From Adineta steineri (lineage: Eukaryota; Rotifera; Eurotatoria; Adinetida; Adinetidae), in contig CAJNOI010000001.1 of the NCBI GenBank assembly GCA_905250115.1, positions 1,180,977 through 1,244,976 on the forward strand: a stretch of 64,000 nucleotides of DNA. The letters are read 5' to 3'. The notes under the pieces are model-generated. The model made no database searches. It worked only from the letters and a program-made list of their open reading frames with translations, and was not told the DNA's origin. Numbering within the stretch: the stretch's first letter is position 1; each line of letters begins with the position of its first letter. Below are positions 34,853 to 45,867 of the stretch, one piece after another. Made by a program: the position numbers and the translations under genes.

Positions 34853-35411
34853 TTAATTATGACGTTTTGATTTACCACCTTTTTGATTACTACGCTTGTT
34901 TGAACGTACGTTCTTGGTTTTCTTCTTTGAACGACTGTCTGATTCTTTTTCTTCTTCTTTTTCTTCGTCATTATCGTCGTCTTCTTCGTCATCGGTATCA
35001 GAGTCTGTATCCGATTCACTGTCTGAATCGGAGTCTGATTCAGAATCAGAATCTGAGTCACTGGTACTATCCGATTCCGTATCCGAGTCTGAGTCAGAAT
35101 CAGAATCAGTATCCGACTCAGAAACTTCATTTTTACGTTTTGGTTGATTACCCTTCTTTACATCAGTACGATAATCTTCTAGACTTTCAAAGATTTCAGC
35201 GTACTCTTCCATTTCTTCTTCCGTATTGCCTATCAAATACATACAAATGAATGTAATACATAAACAGTATATATATATATATGCAAAAATGTCTTACCGC
35301 CTGCACATTCTTCGCTGCATTCTTCGCGTCTTGTTGAACCACAGTTCATCCTCCTCATGCATTCGTTGTAGGATAAAAAGATTGAAGCACGATCACGAGA
35401 GATGAAGACAA
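34853..35411 (-). CDS. Ser/Asp-rich secreted protein, second terminal exon pair (copy A)
   Basis: Two exons, 35298-35411 (114 nt) and 34853-35229. The first encodes VVFISRDRASIFLSYNECMR, then a Cys cluster (NCGSTRREECSEECAG); the second begins GNTEEEMEEYAEIFESLEDY and continues as a long Ser/Asp run with alternating SDSD and SESD, then a Lys/Arg-rich end (KKKTKNVRSNKRSNQKGGKS). Both exons match copy B (35780-36303) in order, length of the first exon and phase. No first exon with a signal peptide was found between copy B and this copy. Either this is a paralogue that lost its first exon, or both pairs are alternative ends of one gene starting at 36734. Repeated Ser-Asp recalls dentin-phosphoprotein-like acidic matrix proteins, but no homology is claimed. 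Confidence 0.6.
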
Positions 35412-35779
35412 CTAAAATTAATAAGTTGAATAATTAAATATAAATTTATAAAGAGATATATTTGTATATATTTCAAAGACATTTTGTATCCAATTTAGTG
35501 AGTTGAGAAAGAGAGAGATAGAGAGAGTAAGAGAATGATCGTATAAAGCTGCCATCAGTAAAATAGATAGATATATAAAAAAAAACCAACGTACAACAAT
35601 GAAAGACACCACCACATCAAGAGGTTAATGAGGTTATGATTGTTGAGTTGGCAACTCAAAAAATGAAGAAGAAGAAGAAATAAAATAAATATGTTCTAGT
35701 CTAACAAAAAATGAACATTTAGGTTAGATATAGGTAAAAATTAACGGGTAGCATTCTCACACAGGCTGTTTTCAATAAT

Positions 35780-36734
35780 TTATTTCTTTTTTGTTGTTTG
35801 TTTTGATGATTGTTTTGTTGATTGTTTTGTTGTAGACGATTGTGCTTTTTTGTGTTTAGCCGGTGGTTCATCTTCATCTTCTTCTTCACTACTAGCATCA
35901 CTCTCAAGATCTGATGCTGTTGAATTACCATCACTATCTTCACCATCATCACTTTCTTCACCATTATCATCGCTATCATCACTATCACTATCACTGTCAG
36001 ATGATGATTCTTGTTGTTTTTTATTTGTTTTTTTTACTGATGATGTCTTCGAATTTGATCGATATTCTTCAATATGTTCGAAGATTTCAGTATACTCTTC
36101 CATTTCTTCTTCTGTGTTGCCTATATAAATAAACATATATATTGATAGTTTTAATATGATATCAATATAATTATTCGATGTTTACTTACCAACAGCACAT
36201 TCTTCGCTGCATTCCTCCTTGCGTGATGTACCACAATTCATTCGTCGTACGCATTCATTGTATGAGAGAAAAATCGAAGCTTTTTCACGTGGAACAAACA
36301 CTACTGAAATATCAGCAGGCAAAACAGAAAAAAGAACGATCTCACAATAACATATATTTGAATAGAAGAAAAAAAGAAAAATAAGCAGAAAGAAATTTGC
36401 TTCATACGATCTTCTAATTGTCTTTTTGTTTATTTTTATTCTTAGTTTTTTTTGAAGATTAAAAAAAATGTTAGTTAACTAAAGTTATTATAGAAATTTG
36501 TTTTTTTCTATTTCTAGATTAGAAAAATGACTTGTCGATAGTCTTACCTTTTTTGTCATCGTCATCATCATCATCGTTTGAATCCGTATCAGTATCACTA
36601 TCGGTATCTGTTGAACGTGATTGCTCTTCTTCGTTCTCCTCCTTTGATTTTTTGCTAGCATCGACTGTTCTCGTTGTCAAGGCAACAGACAAAAGGACAA
36701 GCAAACAAGTGATGAATAACCAGTTAAGATGCAT
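35780..36734 (-). CDS. Ser/Asp-rich secreted protein with signal peptide (copy B)
   Basis: Three exons: 36548-36734, 36190-36303 (114 nt) and 35780-36120. Exon 1 encodes a clear signal peptide (MHLNWLFITCLLVLLSVALT, cleavage near TVDA) and then an acidic stretch (STDTDSDTDTDSNDDDDDDD). Exon 2 encodes VVFVPREKASIFLSYNECVR and a cysteine cluster (NCGTSRKEECSEECA). Exon 3 encodes NTEEEMEEYTEIFEHIEEY, a Ser/Asp/Glu-rich region and a Thr/Ser/Lys/Gln-rich end (TTKQSTKQSSKQTTKKK). The mature protein is mostly disordered, very acidic in the middle and basic at the end; the four Cys of exon 2 could form the only folded knot. The stop overlaps a AATAAA signal. Function is unknown; calcium binding or mineral and matrix contact are guesses from composition. 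Confidence 0.75.
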
Positions 36735-38790
36735 TGTGATTGATTTTTAACAATAACAAGTCAATTACTAAACAAATACATACACATATATAGATAGATA
36801 TAAAAGTAGTTAATGAAGATGTCATTAAAATGAAACAGACGTTTTTTAGATTAAAAATAATAAAATTGAATGTCAAATCTAACCTGAGCAGGAGGGGAAG
36901 TGTAAATCTGTCGCGCTTCTATTCTTCTCTCTTGTTGTGTACGACGATAACGACGAAGGTGTTGAAAACTTGCTTAGGAGGATGATCTACAAAAGAAAAA
37001 TAGAATATAGAAGAAGATATAAAATAGAATATTTCTGTAGTTTAGATATGCCAGTTGGATTGACATGACCGTAAGTTTTTAGATTGTAAATTTGTACTAT
37101 ATAAGGTTCGTTTTCTCCAATTTTATCAACAGACGAAAATGAAGGGCAAAATGGTTAATACAATCATTATAGTCGATACCAATACCAATAATAAAAAGAA
37201 AAACAACAACTTAATAACCTGGCGCGGCTGCTAAAGTTCGATTGCAGAAGACGCAAGATGGAATAAATAAATAAAAAAGAATAGAGAAAAAAGAGAAAAA
37301 GGAGCTAGAACGAACATATCAAGTAAATTCTCAATAAACATATCAGAAGAAATGATGTTGATGGAAACGATAGCCATGATAGTAATAATAATGATGCTGT
37401 GGTTTTTCTTAGAAGACAGAGAGAAAAAGAAAAAAAGAAAAAAAAAGACGAGCAAACGAGAAACAGATATATGTATAAGTACCAGTAATAGATGCATCCA
37501 AACAGACTTAGCTGATATTTTTCTGTGATAATTTGTGCTTTTCTGTATTCTTATCGTTTCTTTTTTTCTTTACGTCATCGCGCTGGTGGGGAACAAGAAA
37601 AGACAAAAATATTCTTTTTTGTTTTATCCTGATTTGTTGCTTCCATATACAATAAACCATTATTGACCATATGTTACTGAACGATATATTATCTATTCAA
37701 GCTGAATATCCATTTTTTTTCCGATGATCTATAATAATATACGCAGTCAAGTGTAAACATATTTAACAAAACCTATATATGTATGAAAGATTTATCTACA
37801 ATAAATTACTGTCATTTCATATCTCAAAACACACCAAACAAAATATTGTTATTGGATCTCTCTCTCTGTAGGAGACCTACTTCAAGGTTTTTTTCATCAA
37901 TACTGTACTCTTTCTTCTTCCTTTGCTTTGTCGCATCATATTGACGACAGCAATCAGAGCGCAGAACCACATAATCTTTTTCATATATTTCTCGTTGTTG
38001 TTGTTGTTATTATTATTATTATTATTGTTTCTGTACTAGGCTGGTTGGGGTTGTTCGGCAGCTGCATGTATATACGCATGTCCATGAGAAAAAAAGAAGA
38101 AAGAACAAAAAATGCATGTGAGAAGTAACATTCTTATTTTTGCTTGTAACCACAATTATAAGACTTTGGGGTAGTATGTATAAAGGAAAAGAAAATCTTT
38201 AGATACCAATCGGATTTTTATACACAACAGGAATAGACCGTCAATCTGTAGGAAGCATATTGTATGTGATTGCTGTTTGATTCTGGTGTCATTCTTATGA
38301 GATGCTGATAATGGAAGTAATAGTAAAGATACTAATGCCAGATAAACATAGAATACAAATGATTTTCAACCAAAAAATCATTATAACTTTCAAGGAAAGC
38401 GACGAATCATTGACTTTTAATAGTGTCAGTCTGACTTACCTTATGGTAAAAAATCTGTCTCACATAATTATCATCTGTTACTATAATCAATTTTCTTATG
38501 CATATCTATATAAATGAATGTTTAGTTTTTGATTGTGTCTTCATTTAATGTTACCATCTTTTTTTTCAAGAGTTTTTCAACTTAACAATAATATCCGATA
38601 CACACACACACACACGCATACACACACACAAGCACAAGGAGAAGAAGGAAATAAAGCATTCAGAACAGAAAAGAAAAATGATCAATAATAGAAAAAAAAG
38701 AGGTACACACAGACACACACATATATAATGAATATCAATTTAGAATAAGAACAACAGAAAATGTTTTATTAAATTTTTTTTCCTTGATAT
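36735..38790. other. Intergenic, nothing recognised
   Basis: About 2 kb. It contains the upstream region of the Ser/Asp-rich gene, a GTT/ATT trinucleotide run near 37995-38030 and a CA-rich microsatellite near 38598-38632. No exon with splice context and no RNA gene was seen. Confidence 0.5.
38598..38632. repeat. (CA)n microsatellite
   Basis: ACACACACACACACACGCAT followed by a second CA run; imperfect dinucleotide repeat. Confidence 0.85.
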
Positions 38791-39190
38791 TTACTGCTGA
38801 CCATTAGCATTGGCTTGTTTGGCTTCATTAAATTGTTTAACAAATCTTTTCGCTACATCACCCGATTTAAATCTTATACATAATGTTTCATGTTTAGCTT
38901 CACCATCNNNNNNNNNNTGTTGTTGTTGTTGCTGTTGTAGAGCTAATACTCGATTTGAAAGCATTTCGACAACATTCTAAACATTGAAAAACGACCTTGA
39001 TAAATATGACAAAAGAATAAGAAAAAGAAACCTTAATTTCGAATAATTGTAGCGAAATATGTTGTGAATATTGAGCCAAATTTTGTATCACATTGGTCTG
39101 AACATTTAAGCAGTTAATAAGTTGCTCATTAAGACGTTCATTAAATGTTGTCGGTGCGGGTTGCGACGGTTTCGAAGATGAAGCAGACAT
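38791..39190 (-). CDS. Small protein broken by an assembly gap; RanBP1-like C-terminus possible
   Basis: Exon 1 (about 39031-39190) encodes MSASSSKPSQPAPTTFNERL followed by an amphipathic helix (INCLNVQTNVIQNLAQYSQH). Exon 2 starts NVVEMLSNRVLALQ and runs into a CAA-type glutamine repeat that meets the ten N bases. Beyond the gap the frame GEAKHETLCIRFKSGDVAKR, FVKQFNEAKQ ends at 38791. This end resembles the last strand and helix of a Ran-binding domain (as in RANBP1 or NUP50: E.K...L.IRFK...A..F...FEEA). The true size of the missing piece is unknown, so the two sides could belong to one gene with a collapsed repeat or to two genes. The start codon is good; the product cannot be named. Confidence 0.5.
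38908..38917. other. Assembly gap
   Basis: Ten N bases next to a TTG/CAA trinucleotide run, the likely cause of the break. The true length is not known. Confidence 0.99.
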
Positions 39191-40235
39191 CTTTAATGTA
39201 AAGAAAACCTATTAATAAGTTTTAGAACAAAAAATATGCTTCCTTTCAGAATTGTATTTATATTTAGAGATTTCTCTTTTTTCTTTCTCTTCTTACACAA
39301 TAACTAAATCGAGAACAAAATGGATGAGTCAAACAATGGCAAAGAAAAAGTAGTAGCCATTTTCTTCCTTGTGTAATGTATTTTGCTCAGCCCTCTTACT
39401 TGTTACATGAAAATGTCTTGTTTTTCAATCAATAGATGGCGCTATCATGCACATAATAAAATACATCAGTCATACTTTGATAACTATTCAAATTCCCATA
39501 ATATTTGATAAATTTCAAGATATTACAGTAATAGAATGAATCAACAAGTTACCACGATAGAGACTTGTCTTTTGGAAATTTCTGATGATAAAATGAATCA
39601 TCTTCTGTCTTGGGAAAAACATATCTACTTCTTTCATTTTTGTTGTGCAATAGATTCTTATTTATACGATAATCTGCTGGTAAATAATGGAGCAACTTAG
39701 AACTTTTAATTTCATATTAACCAATGGTAGTAAGAGCAATTTCAGAGCTTAAAGCAAACATTTCAAGTACAGTAAAATACACACTCTTGAAATTCCACCT
39801 TTTTGTTCCTTGAACTCGACATATTTTTCAACGTAATAGTTGGTTAAATCATGTACTTTATTGATCTATCAAAAGTATGTTTTTATAATACAAGAGTAAA
39901 ATCAAATATTTTTCTATCCGTTCATAAATTTCACTAATGTTATTCACAAGTATAAATAATATTTAATGTATGATACTAGTTCTCATCACATCAATCGATT
40001 GTTTTGTTTTTCAGGAGCACGATCAATTCAAAAAATTAAGAAGTTTTATTTTCGTTGTTCGTTTTCAACTACACTATGTTTTTTTTATCTACTAATACAT
40101 ACAAACACATAATAAAATACGAGAAAAATATCATGCTTTCAGAAAAAAAAATGAATAATCTTCTCTTTGCCTGAGTATTTATGAGAAATGTTAATCTGAA
40201 AAGTTATAAACATTTGAGTCATAATAAGTCATCAT
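39191..40235. other. Intergenic, nothing recognised
   Basis: 1.05 kb of AT-rich sequence between the gap-broken gene and the 3' end of RRM1. No coding frame, repeat or RNA gene was recognised. Confidence 0.5.
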
Positions 40236-43200
40236 CTATGATGAACACATAAGACAAGCACCATTTTCATCGGTTACATTGCATTGTTTCATACGTCGGG
40301 CAAGATTTTGTTCTTCGGAAGTTGTTGTTGTTGCTGTTAATTCTTCTTGTGCACCAGTTCCTTTTTCGATTGATCCATCAGTCTTTACTGTTGCATTTAT
40401 ACGGCTTTTATCAACAGTAAATTTAATTGGATCAGCTGCTGGTCGTGTACGTAAATAATACATACCAGTTTTAAGACCCTTCAAAGAAAAAGTATGAAAT
40501 ATATATAAAGATCAATAATATAAAAACACACTTTTTTCCATGCATAGAAATGCATTGATGAAAGTTTATTCATATTTGGTTCAGCAATATGAATATTTAA
40601 TGATTGTGATTGATCAATAAAAGCACCACGATCAGCAGCCATATTGATAATAACTTTTTGTGAAATTTCCCAAACTGTTTTATATAATGCTTTAATATGA
40701 TCAGGAATAGTTTCAATATTCTATTATCAAATAAGATATTAAAATAAATTTATAAAAACACAAAAATATAATAATCATACTTGAATTGAACCATTTTCGT
40801 ACATTAAACGATTTTTCATATCTAGATTCCATAAACCTAATTCAGTTAAATCTTTTAATAAATGATCATTGACAACCTTCAAAGATAAATCATGAAAAAT
40901 TAATTTCAAATATTTATAAATTTAGTTTACTTGAAATTCTCCAGAAAGTACACGTCGCACGTATAAATTACTGGTATAAGGTTCAATTGATTCATTATTA
41001 CCAAGAATTTGAGCTGTTGAAGCTGTTGGCATTGGTGCTAATAATAAACTATTACGAACACCATGTTCAGATATTTGTCTACGAAGTTCTGTCCAATCCC
41101 AACGATTTGAAGGTTTAACATTCCACATATCAAATTGAAGAATCTTTGTTAAAAAAAGTTATCATAGGATCGACAAATATAATTTTATAAAAATACTTAC
41201 ACCTTTGCTAACTGGTGAACCTGGATATGTTTCATATGGACCATGAGTTTTAGCTAATTCACAACTTGTTTTTAATGCAGCATAATAGATTGTTTCAAAT
41301 ATATCACGATTAAGTCGTTGAGCTTCTTCACTTTCAAATGGAAAACGCATTAAACAAAATGCATCAGCAAGACCTTGAACACCAATACCAATTGGACGAT
41401 GACGAAGATTTGATTTTTCAGCCTGAAAACACAAAATTTAATATTTGTTTATCAATTAAACAAACTAGAAAGACATACTTCTTTTAATGGATAAAAATTG
41501 ACATCAATAATTTTATTTAAATTTCGTACAATAACACTTGTTACTTGAACAAGTTTATCGAAATCAAATGTTTTATCTGGACGAACATATCGATTAAGTG
41601 CAATTGATGCCAAATTACAAACAGCTACTTCATCTGGTGCTGTATATTCAATAATTTCCGTGCATAAATTTGAACAATGAATTGTACCAAGATGTTGTTG
41701 ATTACTTTTAGCATTACAATGATCTTTATATAACATAAATGGTGTACCTGTTTCAATTTGTGCATTAACAATAGCAAACCATAATTCTTGTGCTTTAACT
41801 GTACGACGTCCACGACCTTCTGATTCATATTTTGTATATAAATCATCAAATTCTTTGCCCCAAACATTTTGTAAATTTTTACATTGATGTGGACACATTA
41901 ATGTCCATTTATCATTTGCTTCAACACGACGCATAAATAAATCAGGTATCCATAATGCTGGAAAAAGATCGCGTGCACGTTTATCTTCAGCACCAGTATT
42001 TTTTCGTACATCCAAAAATTCAAATACATCAGTATGCCATGGTTCGATATAAAGTGCATAAGCACCTATTAGAAAAATATAAGAAAATAAAAAAAATCTA
42101 TATATTACATTTTAATTCCTACCAGGTCGTTTGCCACCTTGATTAACATATCGAGCAACATTATTAAATACACGCATCATTGGTAAAATACCATCTGAAC
42201 GACCGTTTGTCTAAAAAATAAAAAAATTAATTATTTTAAAACTACATCAAATGAAAGAAATAATTCTTACTCCTTCAATATATGAACCATTGGCTCGAAT
42301 ACAACTAATAGCAAGACCAATACCACCAGCATTCTTTGAAATAATTGCACATCGGCGAATTGTTTCAAAAATACCTTCAATACTATCATCACACATTGTT
42401 AATAAATAACATGATGCCATTTGTGCTTTTGTTGTACCTTAGAAAAAAGAAATTAAATAGATTTAATAGGAATATTGTAATATATTTTTACCAGCATTAA
42501 AAAGTGTTGGTGTTGCATGTGTGAACCATTTTTCTGATAATAAATTGTATGTTTCAATAGCACTATCGATATCTGAACCATGAATACCAACAGCAACACG
42601 CATAAGCATATGTTGTGGTCGTTCGGCAATTGTATTATCGATACGACGTAAATATGAACGTTCCAATGTCTAAAAGTAATATAATAAAAACTAAATAAAT
42701 TGAACTAAGAATTTTACTTTGAAACCAAAATAATTAAAATCAAAATCACGTTCGTGTCTAACAGCTGCATTGAGTCTCTAGAAAACAATACAAAACAAAA
42801 TAGTAATAAATAAATAGAATTTAATTAATACATCAGCATTAGCCATAACAACATCATATGTTTCTTGTGAAATAATTGGTGCATGTGTATTCAAATCAGG
42901 ATTTTTATGATTATACATATCAGCAACAACTTCTACAAGAATAAATCATATATAAATTTAAATGAATGATCAATGATTAGAGAAATACAAACCACTAAAC
43001 AAATTTTTTGTTTCTTTATGTAAATTGCTAACAGCAATACGTCCAGCTAATATACCATAATGTGGATGTTTAACTGTCATTGAAGCAGCTTTTTGTGCTG
43101 CTAAATTATCAAGTTCAACTGTTGTAACACCTAAACATAAATATATATATAGTTTATAAAACTTGTTTTCTTATTGAAAATAGAATAAAATTATTTACCG

Positions 43201-43544
43201 GGATGAAGAAAGTTAATAACTTGTAAAGCAACAGCTGCCTAGAATAAAGAAATATTTAAAGTATAAAGCAATATTTAATAATAATTATATACATACTGGA
43301 TCAATATAATCTAGATCAAGACCTTCACTTAAGTTTGATATACGTGATGTAATTTTATCAAACATAGCATATTCTTTTCGGCCATCTTAAGTAATAATAT
43401 AAATTTTATTATAAATCTGGCATAGAAGAAAAATTAAATACCTCGTTTAATAACAAATAATGAATTAGCATGTATATCTTCACTTGATTTGAGTTTTTGC
43501 ATTTTAACTCCACCGATATTTGTTGTATTACTTTGTGGAAGCAT
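40236..43544 (-). CDS. RRM1: Ribonucleoside-diphosphate reductase large subunit
   Basis: About fourteen exons, around 820 residues (human 792). After a short N-terminal extension the ATP cone starts [20 protein letters not shown]. Class Ia signatures are complete: [20 protein letters not shown], the Cys of [21 protein letters not shown], the active-site set NLCTE (Asn, Cys, Glu) in [14 protein letters not shown], the second redox Cys in [44 protein letters not shown], the radical-path tyrosines in [10 protein letters not shown] and the C-terminal thioredoxin-reactive pair CLMC. It forms the catalytic alpha subunit that makes deoxynucleotides in the cytosol, with RRM2. The first ATG ([15 protein letters not shown]) gives a 28-residue extension relative to human; an internal Met is an alternative start. 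No defect seen. Confidence 0.97.
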
Positions 43545-44052
43545 AACTGTTCCAATAACAAAAAAATAGACTGACTTAGATCTTTATCGACTATGAAATG
43601 CACTGTTCGTCGATCGATACCACGATATATACGTTAGTCTTTGTTCAGAGAAAGTCTTTCTCTTTATTTTTGAATGAATGAATAGGTACTAATTCAGCGA
43701 CCTCTAGTTTGTAATTCTTATTTAATTATATAATTAATGAAATAGAAATTGCACTATAATTATTGTTTTATATGAAGTTTAATATCTTTTTCGGCGTTCA
43801 CATTATAGTTATTAGTTTTTAATTGGTTCAAACAAAACAAATCAATGAATAGTATTAATTTTCATATTAAAATTAAAATTGTCTTCTAAATGAACTATAA
43901 TATTAAGATTTTTTATAAATTGATTCTCTAAGAAATATAGATGTAAGAAAAGAGTAGCTTGAAAATGTATTCGGAGCAATAATCATAAATTGTACTATTT
44001 TGAAGTAATAACTTTACAAAAATATGATTAAAAACTAGCCAATCTTGTAGAT
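43545..44052. other. Upstream region of divergent RRM1 and HEN1 genes
   Basis: 508 bp between the two start codons, AT-rich, with no gene. Both promoters must lie here. Confidence 0.5.
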
Positions 44053-45332
44053 ATGGCATCATCATCAGAAACAACTATACCGCCTTCTAATGATATTCCT
44101 ACATCTGAACTTTCATCACATCATATTCCTGATAATGAAGGTGAAGTTCATTTTACTCCACCACTTTATCGACAACGTTATATGTTTACACTTGATATTA
44201 TTGAACGTGATCCTACTCTTTATTCATTACTTGATATTGGTTGCGGTTCATGTCAATTATTAACTATTGGCAAATATCGTAATCCTCATATACAATTAGC
44301 TGCTGCAGTTGATATTGTTCGTTTTGAACTTGATGAGGCATGCTTTAGATTAAAACCATTACCTGTTGAATATATGGTTTTTCGTCGTGAAACTCCATTG
44401 CATATGTATGTATTACATAGTAAGTTTTAAGATATTCTATATCAGAGAAAAAAATTTCATAAATACTATTGATTTTATTTGAAGGTGATGCAACAAAAAT
44501 ATGTAATTGTTTTCATCATTTTGATGTTGTTACTCTTATTGAAGTTATTGAACATTTATATTTAAATGATTTAGAAAATTTAGTAACACATGTATTTGCT
44601 TATATACGTCCTCGTCTTGTTATTGTAACAACACCTAATGCTGATTTTAATGTTCTTTTTTCAACAATGCCTTGTGGACAATTTCGTCATGCTGATCATA
44701 AATTTGAATTTACACGTCAAGAATTTAATATATGGGCACAGAAAATTGCTTTAACTTATGGTTATCTAATCGAATTTACTGGTGTTGGTGAAGCACCATT
44801 AAATGAACAATATCGAAATATTGGTACATGTACACAAATAGCTATCTTCTATCGTCAAGAAATCAATAATGAAATAACTTTAACATCAAATGAATTTTTC
44901 AAACGTTTATCTTATTGTAAACAACATGAAATTATCAGTTTAATTGATTATCCACATGGTATTAAACAAATTACTAAACTTGATGAACAAGTTCGATATA
45001 TTCTTGAAATGTATCGTTTAATGGCTGAAGATAAAGCTCGTCATGGTGATGATAATCATGATACATATCCATTAACTGTAAATTGTCAAACATTAATTAA
45101 TCATCCTCGTTTAATACATTTTAAATTAGTATTAGAAGATTTGAAACAGATTATTGAATCTATTGGTTATAAAATGCTTGATAATGATCGAATTATTCTT
45201 TCTGAAGATCCACCGATGCATTCACGCGAGGATTATCATGAAAATGAAAATGATCTATGTTTAACTAGTAAATCAAATGAAACAATAGAACATAAACATC
45301 AATCGAATCAACCAGAAGAATCTTGGGATTGA
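44053..45332 (+). CDS. HENMT1: HEN1-type small RNA 2'-O-methyltransferase
   Basis: Two exons (44053-44419 and from 44485) joined through a 65-bp intron. The methyltransferase domain starts FTPPLYRQRYMFTLDII, with the SAM motif LLDIGCGSCQLL. The HEN1 metal site is complete: EVIEHLYL gives Glu, Glu and His, and HADHKFEFTRQEF gives the fourth ligand His. FTGVGEAPLN and GTCTQIAIFYR match animal HEN1 (FTGVGEPP, YCTQIGIF). The tail of about 150 residues contains a conserved FKLVLEDLK helix and is acidic and His-rich at the end. The enzyme adds a 2'-O-methyl group to the 3' end of piRNAs (and some siRNAs), protecting them. It lacks the plant RNA-binding domains, as animal forms do. Bdelloids carry expanded Argonaute and RdRP sets, so this is a core piece of their small-RNA system. 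Confidence 0.95.
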
Positions 45333-45867
45333 ATCTCTTAAATAATCTACTGAAATTTTTTGTCAGATGTTAATTTTTATTTATTTATCGTTTCTGTCAT
45401 TGTTACTGTTACTTAAGAAAAAACAACGAAATGTCTATACTAAAAAATTATAATTTGTAATTATCTCATAATCAAAGGAATATTTTTCGTTCGTGACTAT
45501 TTATTTTGAATTCTTTAGAAATAAAGTTAAATAAAAATTAAATTGATTTTATTATAATTTCGAAAAACGATATGTAGTAAGCCTTGTCTTGGATGTGTAT
45601 GTCGGAATATGGAAGAAGAAGACAACCACCCTATTTCATTTGCATAGCTTTGGTAAGAGCTTAAATTTAAATAAATAACACAAAACGTATTGGTGAACTA
45701 AGGACTGTATATAATTAATTATTTCACAAGAAAAACTTAAAATATAAAATCAATATTGAGCATACAAGCCCATGACTGAAACGCAAAACTAGGATCCACT
45801 AAATTCAATTTGTCTTTCGTTAAAAGATATGCTAACTGGTTTTCGACAGATTCACGCCAACACACCC
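45333..45867. other. Intergenic between convergent genes
   Basis: 535 bp, no gene seen; AT-rich 3' flanks of HENMT1 and the leucine-rich-repeat gene. Confidence 0.5.

Noticed and set aside
34867-35250. Open frames on the plus strand opposite the Ser/Asp-rich exons, including a Ser/Glu-rich one
   Set aside because: They are complements of the simple Ser/Asp codon repeat and have no start or splice context.
35418-35615. Hydrophobic 65-codon frame on the minus strand as a possible signal-peptide exon for copy A of the Ser/Asp gene
   Set aside because: No matching phase 1 donor and no acidic stretch like that of exon 1 of copy B; likely intronic.
37190-37260. A tRNA-like GTTCGATT box
   Set aside because: No A box at the right distance and no cloverleaf arms could be formed.
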